Below, piece by piece: positions 1-8,633 of a stretch of 64,000 nucleotides of DNA (its first letter is position 1; every line of letters starts with the position of its first letter). The DNA lies in assembly GCA_964618215.1 (NCBI GenBank), contig CAZTZE010000019.1:1-64000 (forward strand), given 5' to 3'. The notes beneath the pieces were generated by a model. The model saw only the letters and a program-made list of their open reading frames with translations, was not told the origin of the DNA and searched no databases. A program made the position numbers and the translations under genes. Source of the stretch: CG2-30-58-95 sp964618215 (GTDB taxonomy: Bacteria > Chloroflexota > Anaerolineae > Anaerolineales > Villigracilaceae).

Positions 1-44
1 GCCAAATCCCAAAGAGCCATTACCGGCTAGGCTACTGGCACAAA

Positions 45-85
45 TTGAGTTGGTAAAATACTTTACCACTCAATTATGCTATAAT
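45..85 (+). promoter_or_regulatory. extended -10 promoter overlapped by an imperfect inverted repeat
   Basis: TGC followed by TATAAT (77-85) forms an extended -10 box upstream of the response regulator gene. No good -35 is seen. Just upstream, 45-73 is an imperfect palindrome (TTGAGTTGGTAAA, four-base centre, TTTACCACTCAA, one base missing on the right), which could be an operator. Site seen in sequence; role inferred. Confidence 0.4.
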
Positions 86-164
86 ATGCACAAGTAATGC
101 GATTTAGCGCCCAGTCATCATGAATATTCCAGGTAATTTTCTCATTCACTAACGGGTTGCGACC

Positions 165-557
165 ATGACAGATACTCCACCAAAACGTGTCTTATGCATC
201 GAAGACGAAGCAGAAATGATAGATCTGATTCGTCTCATCCTTGGCCGGCGTGGTTTTGAGGTCAAGGGCGCCAATGGCGGTCTCGAAGGGCTGGAGATGA
301 TCCGCAAAGAAAAGCCGGACCTCATCCTTCTCGATCTAATGATGCCGGATATGGACGGTTGGGAAGTTTACCAGCAGATGAAAGCTGACGAGGCGACCCG
401 CGATATTCCTGTCATCGTAGTAACGGCTAAAGCCCAGAGCATTGATAAAGTCCTCGGTCTGCATATCGCCAAGGTGGACGATTACATCGCCAAACCGTTC
501 AGTCCACAGGAATTATTAGCCAGCATAGATAATGTTCTTGGCAAGAAAGAAGCCTGA
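165..557 (+). CDS. single-domain response regulator (CheY/PleD receiver)
   Basis: A 130-residue protein made only of a receiver domain, with no output domain. The acidic pocket E13-D14, phospho-acceptor D57 in LLDLMMPDMDG, switch T87 and K110 (AKPF) are all present, so it should accept phosphate from a histidine kinase and signal by protein contact. No kinase gene is adjacent, so the partner is unknown. It stands alone with its own promoter and a strong terminator. The family is certain; the pathway is not. Confidence 0.93.
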   Translation: MTDTPPKRVLCIEDEAEMIDLIRLILGRRGFEVKGANGGLEGLEMIRKEKPDLILLDLMMPDMDGWEVYQQMKADEATRDIPVIVVTAKAQSIDKVLGLHIAKVDDYIAKPFSPQELLASIDNVLGKKEA

Positions 558-572
558 AGACAGCCAAACCGA

Positions 573-598
573 ACGGGGCGAAATAAACGCCCCGTTTT
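573..598 (+). terminator. rho-independent terminator
   Basis: ACGGGGCG, a 7-base loop, CGCCCCGT, then TTTT, directly after the response regulator stop. Confidence 0.85.
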
Positions 599-606
599 CC
601 CCATAT

Positions 607-697
607 AGTATTACTCTTGAAAACTATCACAATCGCGAAGATTTTGTAGCGCGATATTCATATCGCCCTTTGGTTGCGGAATGAATTCCGCGTTACG
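607..697 (+). repeat. 91-bp interspersed repeat, copy 1
   Basis: This block is almost identical (about three differences) to the complement of 30330-30420. Each copy contains two small palindromes, one around GCGATAT-ATATCGC and one GCGGAATGAATTCCGC. The right end supplies a spurious ATG at 681 in front of the DUF192 gene. It looks like a non-coding dispersed element; no ORF of its own. Confidence 0.8.
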
Positions 698-701
698 CTA
701 T

Positions 702-1073
702 ATGCCCCGCCAGATTCTAATCCTAAATCACAGCCGCCCGCTTAAGGCTCCCCTGCAGGCAACCTATTGCGACAGCTTCTTCGGTCGCTTGCGCGGTTTG
801 ACTTTTCGCAGCCGCATCGCGCCGGACGAGGGCCTGCTCCTTGTGCAGGCGCGTCAAAACCGTCTTGACGCTGCCATTCACATGCTGGCGGTCTGCATGG
901 ATCTGGGCATCATTTGGCTCGATGCAAACTACACCGTCGTTGACATCGCCCATGCGAAAGCTTGGCATCCAGCCTACTTCCCCCACCGACCGGCAAAATA
1001 CATCCTGGAAATCCATCCTGAACGGATCAGGGAGTTCCAGATCGGCGACAAGGTAACTTTCCAAAATGCTTAA
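702..1073 (+). CDS. DUF192 family protein
   Basis: A small protein of about 123 residues matching the DUF192 family: an N-terminal strand region, a central HMLAVCMDLGIIWLD segment (the usual place of the FxM...vvFlD motif), and a C-terminal AKYILEIHPERI strand. DUF192 proteins are often exported; no clear signal peptide is seen here. An in-frame ATG at 681 lies inside the dispersed repeat 607-697, so the start at 702 is preferred. The stop overlaps the start of the peptidase gene by 8 bases, suggesting translational coupling. The biochemical role of the family is not established. Confidence 0.75.
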   Translation: MPRQILILNHSRPLKAPLQATYCDSFFGRLRGLTFRSRIAPDEGLLLVQARQNRLDAAIHMLAVCMDLGIIWLDANYTVVDIAHAKAWHPAYFPHRPAKYILEIHPERIREFQIGDKVTFQNA

Positions 1074-2475
1074 ACGTCTTTTCATCATCGCCCTCAGTCT
1101 GCTGCTGACATTTTCGACCCGGACTGCCTCAGCACAAACACCCACACCGGCATCGCCGGCTGGCCCGCTGTATATCGTCCAAGCCGGCGATACCCTTTGG
1201 GACATTGCCGCGCTCTTCAACACCGGCATCAATGACATAATGCTCGCCAATGGCCTGCCAAATGCCGATATCTACGTCGGCGATCGCCTGGTCATCCCTG
1301 GATTGGAGGGACTGAGCGGCACACTGATCATTAAAATCGTTCCATTTGGGGAAACACTGCGCAGCCTGAGCCGACAGTACCGCGTTGACGAAGCGCTGCT
1401 AATAAAATTGAACCACATCCTCAGCCCCACAGAGCTATACGCCGGCGCAAAACTAATCATCCTGCAACAAGACGACCAACCTGCCTGGCCAGCGCGCTCG
1501 AACTTGAAACAAGGTGAGACATTACTTGAACTGGCGGTACGCCAAGAAACAGACGCGTGGACACTGGCCGAGATCAATCGTCTCCCCGGGACCTGGGCCG
1601 GCTTGCCCGACGACGTGCTTTATCTGCCCTACGGCAGTTCCGACGCCAAACCAACCGGATTGCCCGTCGCGTTCTCTTCGGTCAATGTGACCCCTCTTCC
1701 GCTCGTGCAAGGCGGTACGATACAAATCCTTACGACCGTCACACAACCCGTGACCCTGGGGGGGATGCTTGTTGACCGCCCCCTGTACTTCTTCTACTTG
1801 AATGGCAACTCCTGGGTGGCTTTGCAGGGTGTACATGCCATGCTTGAACCAGGCATTTATCCGCTTCGCCTGGAGGCCACGCTCGCCGACGGCAGCAGCC
1901 AGTCATTCGAACAGAATGTGCTTGTTGCTTCCGGGTATTATCGCCAGGAAACATTATTCGTCGAGGCCAAGACGATTGACCCGGCGGTGACTGAACCGGA
2001 GAATGCTCAAATTCTGGAGCTTGTTTCTTCGATCACACCGGAACGCTACTGGAACGGAGTCTTTCAAAGTCCGGCTTACTTCCCGGATGCATTCACTTCC
2101 CAGTTTGGCAACCGGCGCGAGTATAAAGCCATCGGCAGCCACGAAATATTGCTTGGCTTTCACACCGGCCTGGACTTCGGAGGCGGAGCTGGCCTTCCGA
2201 TCACCGCGCCGGCGCCCGGTGTGGTCGTTTTTGCTGGCCCGCTCGAAGTCCGCGGGAATGCGACCCTGATTGACCACGGCTGGGGCGTCTTTAGCGGCTT
2301 CTGGCACCAGTCCGAGATCCTGGTCCAGGTCGGTCAAAAGATCGAGACAGGAGATATTATCGGCAAGGTCGGCGGCACGGGGCGCGTCACCGGGCCGCAT
2401 CTTCATTGGGAGATATGGGTTAATGGAATACAAGTTGACCCACAAGAATGGCTAAAGGAGCAATTTCCGCGTTAA
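1066..2475 (+). CDS. secreted LysM / M23-family peptidase
   Basis: 469 residues. A signal peptide ends near residue 24 (ASA-Q). LysM repeats lie at about 36-79 and 88-133, with a weaker third at 144-188, and should bind peptidoglycan. The C-terminal third is an M23 (lysostaphin-like) domain with H366-x3-D370 (HTGLD) and HLHWE (H445/H447), so the zinc ligands are intact and endopeptidase activity is likely. Such proteins cleave or remodel cell-wall cross-links, or act as activators in the envelope. It overlaps the DUF192 gene by 8 bases. An operon of two genes is likely. Confidence 0.9.
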   Translation: MLKRLFIIALSLLLTFSTRTASAQTPTPASPAGPLYIVQAGDTLWDIAALFNTGINDIMLANGLPNADIYVGDRLVIPGLEGLSGTLIIKIVPFGETLRSLSRQYRVDEALLIKLNHILSPTELYAGAKLIILQQDDQPAWPARSNLKQGETLLELAVRQETDAWTLAEINRLPGTWAGLPDDVLYLPYGSSDAKPTGLPVAFSSVNVTPLPLVQGGTIQILTTVTQPVTLGGMLVDRPLYFFYLNGNSWVALQGVHAMLEPGIYPLRLEATLADGSSQSFEQNVLVASGYYRQETLFVEAKTIDPAVTEPENAQILELVSSITPERYWNGVFQSPAYFPDAFTSQFGNRREYKAIGSHEILLGFHTGLDFGGGAGLPITAPAPGVVVFAGPLEVRGNATLIDHGWGVFSGFWHQSEILVQVGQKIETGDIIGKVGGTGRVTGPHLHWEIWVNGIQVDPQEWLKEQFPR

Positions 2476-2481
2476 TTCCAC

Positions 2482-2510
2482 TTGACCTAGCCTATGATAT
2501 ACTGTAAACT
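2482..2510 (+). promoter_or_regulatory. candidate sigma-70 promoter of the liv operon
   Basis: TTGACC, 17 bases, TAAACT, located about 130 bases before the binding-protein gene. The 5' leader that follows (2517-2637) contains a GGAGG-rich stretch and ends with a strong GAGGAGGAAG ribosome site. Inferred from consensus only. Confidence 0.4.
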
Positions 2511-2637
2511 TATAGGTATGCTACCCACGAGATCATAAAATATAACGAGAGGAGGTGAGGCTGCGGCGATAATATCGTATACTCGATTTTCGATAAGTAA
2601 AGAACCATTCAACCAACCATTTCGAGGAGGAAGAAGC

Positions 2638-3858
2638 ATGTCTAAACGTTTGTTCGTCGTGTTTTCCCTAATAATCGCCGCCAGCATGGTGCTAACTGCC
2701 TGCGGCCCGAAGGTCGTACCATTTGCATGCACCGACGCCATCGGCTGCGTGGATGTCGCCCCTGGCGACCCCATCCACATTGCCTATGCTATGGTTATTG
2801 CGGGTCCAGATGAGACCCTGGGCATTGACTCACGTAATGGCGTCGAGATCGCCATGGCTCTGAAGGGCCAGGTGCTCGGTCATGACGTTCAACTGACCGG
2901 CGAGGACGATGGCTGCTCTGCTGAAGGCGGCCAGGCGGCCGGCACCAAACTATCCGCCGACCCAACCATCGTAGCCGTCATCGGCACATCTTGCTCCAGC
3001 GCGGCGCGCGTGGCCATGCCCCTGCTTTCAGCGGCTGGCATGGTAATGATCTCGGCCTCCAATACCGCTCCCGACCTGACCATTGCCGGCAACCCGAACA
3101 ACCACCCCGGTTACCTGCGCACGGCGCACAGCGACCTGCATCAGGGCGCGGCCGCGGCCAGGTTCGCCTTTGAATACCTGAAGGTCACCAAGGCCGCCAC
3201 CATCCATGACGGCAGCCTGTACGCCGAGAAACTGCAAGAGGTCTTTGCCGAGTCGTTCAAGAAACTGGGCGGCACGATCACCTCGCAGGAAGCGGTGGAC
3301 CCCAACGCGACCGACTTCAAGTCCGCGCTGGCCAAGATCGCCGTCGACCAGCCGCAGATAATCTACTACCCCATCTTCGTCAAGGCGGGCAGCCTGATCA
3401 CCCGCCAGGCCAAGGAAGTCTCCGGCCTGGAGAACACCTACCTGATGGGCGCCGACGGCATGTTCTCGCCTGACGTGGCCGAGGGCGCTGGCGCGGCAGT
3501 CGAGGGCCTGTTCGTATCCAGCCCTGACCTCTCCGCCTTCGCGGCTGACTATACCAGCGTGTTCCTTCCAAAATATCAGGAAATGTTCGGCAGCGTACCG
3601 ATCAGTATCTTCCACGCCCACGCTTTCGACGCGGCGAATATCATCTTCGCAGCCATCGAGAAGGTCGCCGTGAAGGATGCCGACGGCACATTGCACATCG
3701 GCCGCCAGGCGCTGCGGGATGCGATGTACGCCACCAAAGACTTCAAAGGCCTGACCGGCAACCTGACCTGCACGCCTACGGGCGACTGCGCAGATCCGGT
3801 GATTGCCGTGTATGAATACCACGCCGGCCAATACCCGCCCGAGCGCATCTGGCCCTAG
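2638..3858 (+). CDS. livK: ABC transporter substrate-binding lipoprotein, branched-chain amino acid type
   Basis: 406 residues. A lipoprotein signal (VLTAC, lipid-anchored Cys22) is followed by a periplasmic-binding-protein type I fold: an IHIAYAMVIAGPDE start, DDGCSAEGGQAAG, and a conserved VAVIGTSCSSAARVAMP segment typical of LivJ/LivK and related sensors. It captures the substrate outside the membrane and delivers it to the LivHMGF complex encoded immediately downstream. Substrate could be branched-chain amino acids, amides or urea; the sequence does not decide. A clear ribosome site (GAGGAGG) precedes the ATG. It is followed by a strong terminator-like hairpin, so the binding protein may be made in excess over the permease. 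Confidence 0.92.
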   Translation: MSKRLFVVFSLIIAASMVLTACGPKVVPFACTDAIGCVDVAPGDPIHIAYAMVIAGPDETLGIDSRNGVEIAMALKGQVLGHDVQLTGEDDGCSAEGGQAAGTKLSADPTIVAVIGTSCSSAARVAMPLLSAAGMVMISASNTAPDLTIAGNPNNHPGYLRTAHSDLHQGAAAARFAFEYLKVTKAATIHDGSLYAEKLQEVFAESFKKLGGTITSQEAVDPNATDFKSALAKIAVDQPQIIYYPIFVKAGSLITRQAKEVSGLENTYLMGADGMFSPDVAEGAGAAVEGLFVSSPDLSAFAADYTSVFLPKYQEMFGSVPISIFHAHAFDAANIIFAAIEKVAVKDADGTLHIGRQALRDAMYATKDFKGLTGNLTCTPTGDCADPVIAVYEYHAGQYPPERIWP

Positions 3859-3892
3859 TCTTCGCATTTCGCCTGTTGACACATTTACCAAA

Positions 3893-3924
3893 GAGGGGCG
3901 AGGGCAACCTCGCCCCTCTAAAAA
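3893..3924 (+). terminator. terminator between livK and livH
   Basis: A 10-bp stem (GAGGGGCGAG / CTCGCCCCTC) with a 6-base loop, followed by TAAAAAT. It probably reduces read-through from the binding-protein gene into the permease genes. Confidence 0.7.
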
Positions 3925-4099
3925 TATTGCCAGTACAGATGACGCAGATTTCACCCTGGCCTGGAGCCAATGCAGGCAGATTGGGAGAAAAAAATCGGTG
4001 TAATCTGCGAAATCTGTGGATGAAATCTTGAGAAAATTCTATTACCGATAAAGTCTATTGTTGTTAGCACGCCTAATCTAGCAAAATAGGAGTTGCAGT
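3925..4099. repeat. degenerate intergenic repeat between livK and livH
   Basis: Contains short phrases such as AATCTGCGAAATCTGTGGAT, and its right part (4041-4057, ATTACCGATAAAGTCTA) resembles the right end of the element at 9947-10068 (ATTGCCGTTAAAGTCTA). No gene seen. A ribosome site AGGAG sits at 4088-4092. Confidence 0.45.
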
Positions 4100-5161
4100 A
4101 TGTTTCGAAACTGGATGCAACGAATCACGCTCACCGATATTGTCGTCTGGACGATCGGATTGGCCATCCTGGTTGGTGTGATCTGGGGCTCGATCGCTAC
4201 ATTGAGCATCGGAAAGTACTCCATGAATACATGGATTGACCTGACCATCACCGGCCTGGCCCTGGGCGGCATTTACGCATTGATTGCTTTAGGCTATACG
4301 CTGGTGTATGGCATCCTGCGGATGATCAACTTTGCCCACAGCGAAGTCTTTATGAGTGGGCCGTTCACCGCCACATTTGCAGCCAGCGCTTTGGTCGCCC
4401 TGGGTTGGTGGAATCGATATCCCTTGCTCAGCCTGCTGCTCGTGACCTTGATTTCAGCGACAGTCTCAGCCTCGATCGCCATCCTGGTCGAGCGCATTGC
4501 CTATCGCCCGCTACGTTTCGCGCCCCGCTTGGTGCCATTGATCACGGCCATCGGGGCGTCGTTTTTTCTCCAATACGCATTTCGCGGCCTGTACGGCTCC
4601 GGGCTAAAAGGTTATCCTGAAATGGAAATTTTCCAGGGATTCTGGATGCTCGGCAGTGTCCGCATTTTCAAGACTCAGGCCGCGGCAATCCTTGGCGCGG
4701 TCATACTGATGCTGATTCTTTACGGGATCGTGCAATTGACCAAGATGGGCAAGGCCATGCGCTCGGTATCCGAAGACAAAGAGGTCGCCGCGCTGATGGG
4801 TATTGATGTGGACAAAACCATCTCGAGAACATTCGCGATCGGAGGCGCCGCGGCCGGTTTGGCCGGGATACTCTATCTACTCCTGTTCCCGGTGGCGCAC
4901 TTCTTTATGGGATTTTTCCCCGGCCTTAAAGCCTTCACCGCAGCCGTGTTGGGCGGCATTGGAAATGTCCCGGGTGCTTTCCTGGGCGCCATGCTGTTAG
5001 GTTTGCTCGAATCCATCGGCCCCAGCCTTTTCCTGGATGGACTGGGCATTCCTGCACCCTATCAACTCAAAGACGCCATCGCCTTTACCATTCTGGTGTT
5101 CATCCTGATCTTCCGCCCGACAGGCATCCTGGGCGAGCGTCTGGTGCAGGCAAAAGCCTAA
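4100..5161 (+). CDS. livH: branched-chain amino acid ABC transporter permease LivH
   Basis: 353 residues with about eight to nine hydrophobic segments. The LivH signature is clear: ALGGIYALIALGYTLVYGI and the MINFAHSEVFM segment, then the EAA-like KAMRSVSEDKEVAALMGIDV loop that contacts the ATPase subunits. It forms the membrane channel together with LivM. The ATG follows AGGAG with good spacing; the gap to livM is 10 bases, so the two are co-translated. An extra N-terminal hydrophobic segment of about 40 residues precedes the family core. Confidence 0.92.
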   Translation: MFRNWMQRITLTDIVVWTIGLAILVGVIWGSIATLSIGKYSMNTWIDLTITGLALGGIYALIALGYTLVYGILRMINFAHSEVFMSGPFTATFAASALVALGWWNRYPLLSLLLVTLISATVSASIAILVERIAYRPLRFAPRLVPLITAIGASFFLQYAFRGLYGSGLKGYPEMEIFQGFWMLGSVRIFKTQAAAILGAVILMLILYGIVQLTKMGKAMRSVSEDKEVAALMGIDVDKTISRTFAIGGAAAGLAGILYLLLFPVAHFFMGFFPGLKAFTAAVLGGIGNVPGAFLGAMLLGLLESIGPSLFLDGLGIPAPYQLKDAIAFTILVFILIFRPTGILGERLVQAKA

Positions 5162-5171
5162 GGAGACCAAG

Positions 5172-6941
5172 ATGCAAACTCAAGCACCTTCAATCTGGAA
5201 GCATTCAGTTCGAGTGGGTCTGCTCGGGGGCGCCATAGCAATCCTGCTGTCCCTGGTCGGCATGGTGACGGCCTTTAGTGAGCGATACATCGTGAGCGGC
5301 CTGTTCACGATGGGACAAGTCATCCTCCTGGCCCCCATTTTGGTCATGGTTTACTCCGGCATCCGCCGCATCGCCCCGCAGCCGGCCAACCGAGTAGGCG
5401 CTGCCCTCCCGGAAGGACACCGGGATGGTGTGAGTTCATCGAAGGGTGCTGCGCACAAAGTGATCCTCTCTGGATTGCTCTCAGGCTTGGTTGGCAGCGC
5501 GTTGCTCGCATTGCTGCTGCTCATCGGTAAATCTGTTGACCTGCGCGTCATGTTCGTCAACGCCTCGCCGAAGCTCTTTGGGATACTCACTTTCAACCAG
5601 GATCTGACCCTGGGACTGCCCCTCCTGCTGGGGACAGGCATGCTCGCCGGCGGATTGACCGGCGGCGTTTTCCTGCTTCCGCAGCGCCTGCGCACTGCAA
5701 TCCTCCAAGGCCTGCTTTGGGTAATCCTGGCCGGCCTGATGCGTGACCTCATCGTAACGGTTACTTACCGCTGGGGACCCCTGGCCGCCTTCATCAAGCA
5801 GTTTTTTGCCATCAGCGGACTTAAGCCGCTGGGCGCGGTGATCCTTTTCATCTCGATCGGCGCTTTACGCTACTGGCGTTCCGGACGACCCGCGCAAAAA
5901 CGAGAGAGCCTGCTAACCAATGGGAAGCCATATGTTCGTTGGCTTACGCTGGCTGGCATTGCGCTTATCCTCATCCTCCTGCCCCCCGTGTTGGGCGTCT
6001 TCTTCAGCGAGATCCTGAGCAACGTCGGAATGTACATCCTGATGGGCATCGGCCTCAACATCGTGGTCGGATTCGCCGGACTGCTCGACCTGGGTTACGT
6101 GGCCTTCTTCGCCATCGGCGCTTACACGGTGGGCGCATTGACCTCCCCAGAGCTGGCGGCCAACCCGATGACATACTGGCAAGCCCTGCCCTTTGCCCTG
6201 ATCATCTCGCTGCTGGCTGGCATCATTCTTGGCCTGCCGGTGCTGAGGATGCGCGGCGATTACCTGGCCATCGCCACCCTGGGCTTTGGCGAGATCGTCC
6301 GCCTGCTGGCGCTCTCTGACTGGCTGCGCCCCTGGCTGGGAGGCACGCAGGGCATCCAGCTCATCGCCCAGCCGCGCATCGGCTCCCTCCTGCTGAATAC
6401 GCAGCAGGAAATGTATTACCTCTTCCTGATTGGCATCGGCATCGTGGCTTTCGTTGCCTGGCGTTTGAAAGATTCGCGCGTCGGGCGCACTTGGATGGCC
6501 CTGCGCGAGGACGAGGATGTGGCCAAGGCAATGGGCATCAACCACGTAACCGCCAAACTGATGGCCTTCGCGACCGGAGCGGTCTTTTCAGGACTGGCCG
6601 GGACGATTTTCGCCGCCAAGCTGACCTCGGTCTACCCACACAGCATGAACTTCATGGTTTCGATCAACGTCCTTTGCTTGATTATCATCGGCGGGATGGG
6701 CTCGATCCCCGGCGTCTTTATCGGCGCGCTGGTGCTGATCGGTGCGCCAGAACTGCTGCGCGAGTTTGCCGAGTTCCGTTATTTGGTCTACGGCGCGCTG
6801 CTGGTGGCGATGATGTTGATCCGGCCGGAAGGCTTGTGGCCTGAAGCCCGTCGCAAGCTCGAACTGCACGAAGAAGAGGTGGCAGCCGGGACAATGGTGC
6901 TGGCAGGGGTTGATTTAACATCGAAAAAAACTGGAGAGTAG
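5172..6941 (+). CDS. livM: branched-chain amino acid ABC transporter permease LivM with extra N-terminal membrane domain
   Basis: 589 residues, far longer than the usual 300-420. Residues from about 255 onward are canonical LivM: NVGMYILMGIGLNIVVGFAG, the LDLGYVAFFAIGAYT segment, and the TWMALREDEDVAKAMGIN coupling loop. The first 250 residues add about six further hydrophobic segments with no feature I recognise. Between segments, near residues 72-97, is a hydrophilic stretch (RVGAALPEGHRDGVSS) whose DNA shares a GAGTAGG-GCTGC word with two sites in the PrsW-like gene, and may be a repeat insertion. Partner of LivH. Confidence 0.9.
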   Translation: MQTQAPSIWKHSVRVGLLGGAIAILLSLVGMVTAFSERYIVSGLFTMGQVILLAPILVMVYSGIRRIAPQPANRVGAALPEGHRDGVSSSKGAAHKVILSGLLSGLVGSALLALLLLIGKSVDLRVMFVNASPKLFGILTFNQDLTLGLPLLLGTGMLAGGLTGGVFLLPQRLRTAILQGLLWVILAGLMRDLIVTVTYRWGPLAAFIKQFFAISGLKPLGAVILFISIGALRYWRSGRPAQKRESLLTNGKPYVRWLTLAGIALILILLPPVLGVFFSEILSNVGMYILMGIGLNIVVGFAGLLDLGYVAFFAIGAYTVGALTSPELAANPMTYWQALPFALIISLLAGIILGLPVLRMRGDYLAIATLGFGEIVRLLALSDWLRPWLGGTQGIQLIAQPRIGSLLLNTQQEMYYLFLIGIGIVAFVAWRLKDSRVGRTWMALREDEDVAKAMGINHVTAKLMAFATGAVFSGLAGTIFAAKLTSVYPHSMNFMVSINVLCLIIIGGMGSIPGVFIGALVLIGAPELLREFAEFRYLVYGALLVAMMLIRPEGLWPEARRKLELHEEEVAAGTMVLAGVDLTSKKTGE

Positions 6942-6952
6942 GAGAAGAAAAG

Positions 6953-7762
6953 ATGGCCGTTCTGGTTGCTAAAAGTGTCACAAAGCGTTTCGGCGGCCTC
7001 GAAGCGCTCAGCAATATCACTTTGGATGTCAAAGAGAAGTCAATCCACAGCATCATTGGTCCCAACGGCGCTGGCAAGACGACATTCTTCAACTGCGTCA
7101 CCGGGTTCTATACGCCGGAGGAGGGGGAAATCCTGCTCAACGGACGCAACATCACCGGCCTTTCACTGGATCGCGTCACCCGGATGGGCATTGCCCGCAC
7201 CTACCAGAATATCCGGCTCTTCAAGAACATGACCACCGTCGAAAATATCCTGGTTGGAATGCACCCGCACCTGAAATCCGGGGTGATCGGCGCTGTCTTG
7301 CGAGATCCACGCACCATGCGCGAAGAAAATGAGGCCGCAGAAGAAGCCAGACGCCTGCTGCGCTTCGTTGGCCTTAAAGGCAAGGGGGATATGCTGGCTA
7401 TGAATCTGTCCTATGGCGACCAGCGGCGACTAGAAATCGCCCGCGCCATGGCCAGCAAACCTACCCTGCTGCTTCTCGACGAGCCGACCGCCGGCATGAA
7501 TCCCAGTGAGACCCAGGAGATGATGCTTTTCATCCGCCACCTGCGCGACGAAATTGGCATCACCATCCTGCTCATCGAGCACCAAATGCGCGTGGTCATG
7601 GGCATCTCAGAATTGATCACCGTGCTGGACTTCGGCGTGCAGATCGCCGAGGGCACCCCGGCTGAAATTCAAGGGAACCCGCGCGTGATCGAGGCGTATC
7701 TGGGACGCGGCGCGGCCAGCGGCCTCAGTCAGAAGACTGCGGTAGCCGCAGCCGCAGCATAA
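6953..7762 (+). CDS. livG: branched-chain amino acid ABC transporter ATPase LivG
   Basis: 269 residues. Walker A GPNGAGKTT, a LivG-type Q-loop region (ARTYQNIRLF), the signature LSYGDQRRLEIARA, Walker B LLLLDEPTAGMNP and the switch-histidine region LIEHQM are all intact. The LSYGDQR form of the signature and the C-terminal RVIEAYLG tail are typical of LivG. It powers transport as a heterodimer with LivF, 16 bases downstream. The C-terminus ends in an unusual alanine-rich run. AGGAGAAG precedes the ATG. Confidence 0.95.
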   Translation: MAVLVAKSVTKRFGGLEALSNITLDVKEKSIHSIIGPNGAGKTTFFNCVTGFYTPEEGEILLNGRNITGLSLDRVTRMGIARTYQNIRLFKNMTTVENILVGMHPHLKSGVIGAVLRDPRTMREENEAAEEARRLLRFVGLKGKGDMLAMNLSYGDQRRLEIARAMASKPTLLLLDEPTAGMNPSETQEMMLFIRHLRDEIGITILLIEHQMRVVMGISELITVLDFGVQIAEGTPAEIQGNPRVIEAYLGRGAASGLSQKTAVAAAAA

Positions 7763-7777
7763 TGTGGAGGAATCATC

Positions 7778-8491
7778 ATGGCGATGCTTGAAGTCGAAAA
7801 CATCCACTCTTACTACGGAAACATCCACGCCCTGAAGGGCATCTCGTTGACCGTCGAAGAGGGCGAAATTGTCACCTTGATCGGCGGGAATGGCGCTGGG
7901 AAAACGACCACCTTGCGCAGTATTACCGGTAGTCTCAAACCGCGCCAGGGTCACGTCCGTCTCGAAGGCGAGGATATGGCTCCTTACAAGCCACATCAGA
8001 TCGTTTACAAAGGCGTTGCAATGGTCCCCGAAGGCCGGCGCATCTTCGCCCGCATGAGCGTTTCTGAAAACCTGGATATGGGCGCTTATAGCCGCAATAA
8101 TAAATCGGAAATCAAAACTGATCTTGAACGCGTTTTTGAACTGTTCCCACGCCTGAAAGAACGCCGCAACCAGGTGGGAGGCACGCTTTCCGGAGGCGAA
8201 CAGCAAATGCTGGCTACTGCGCGTGCCCTGATGGCGCATCCCCGTCTGCTCCTAATGGACGAACCTTCGATGGGCCTGGCGCCTGTGCTGGTCGAGAGCA
8301 TCTTCGAAAAAATCAAGGAAATAAATAAAGAGGGAACAACCATCCTGCTGGTCGAGCAAAACGCGTTGATGGCGCTCTCGATCGCCAGTCGCGGTTACGT
8401 TATGCAGACCGGAGAGATCGTCCTGCACGACAATGCCGCTAATCTGCAGAATAACGCGATGGTGCAGAAGGCCTATCTGGGTATGGAGTAA
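7778..8491 (+). CDS. livF: branched-chain amino acid ABC transporter ATPase LivF
   Basis: 237 residues. Walker A GGNGAGKTTT, signature LSGGEQQMLATARALM, Walker B LLLMDEPSMGL and VEQNA are intact, and the N-terminal SYYGNIHALKGISL is characteristic of LivF. It completes the five-gene transporter. It is the last gene of the liv operon; a MITE lies 10 bases after its stop. Confidence 0.95.
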   Translation: MAMLEVENIHSYYGNIHALKGISLTVEEGEIVTLIGGNGAGKTTTLRSITGSLKPRQGHVRLEGEDMAPYKPHQIVYKGVAMVPEGRRIFARMSVSENLDMGAYSRNNKSEIKTDLERVFELFPRLKERRNQVGGTLSGGEQQMLATARALMAHPRLLLMDEPSMGLAPVLVESIFEKIKEINKEGTTILLVEQNALMALSIASRGYVMQTGEIVLHDNAANLQNNAMVQKAYLGME

Positions 8492-8501
8492 GTGCCACTT
8501 T

Positions 8502-8633
8502 GTAACTGCTCAGGCCTGTCACCCTGAGGGAGCGTTCTGTGCGACCGAAGGGTCTCAAAGCCGGTTGGAGGAGATTCTTCGCCGCTGGAAGAACACCAGC
8601 AGCTCAGAATGACAATCTGGTTGAGCAGTTACG
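8502..8633. mobile_element. MITE, copy A (132 bp)
   Basis: Perfect 11-bp terminal inverted repeats (GTAACTGCTCA / TGAGCAGTTAC) and a perfect 8-bp target duplication GCCACTTT at 8494-8501 and 8634-8641. The inner part has the phrases CACCCTGAGGGAGCG, ACCGAAGGGTCTC and GGAGATTCTTCGCCGCTGG, shared with copies B and C. No coding capacity, so movement would need a transposase elsewhere. Confidence 0.88.

Noticed and set aside
681..701. Upstream start for the DUF192 gene
   Set aside because: Lies inside the 91-bp repeat, whose other copy gives an equally false start for feoA.
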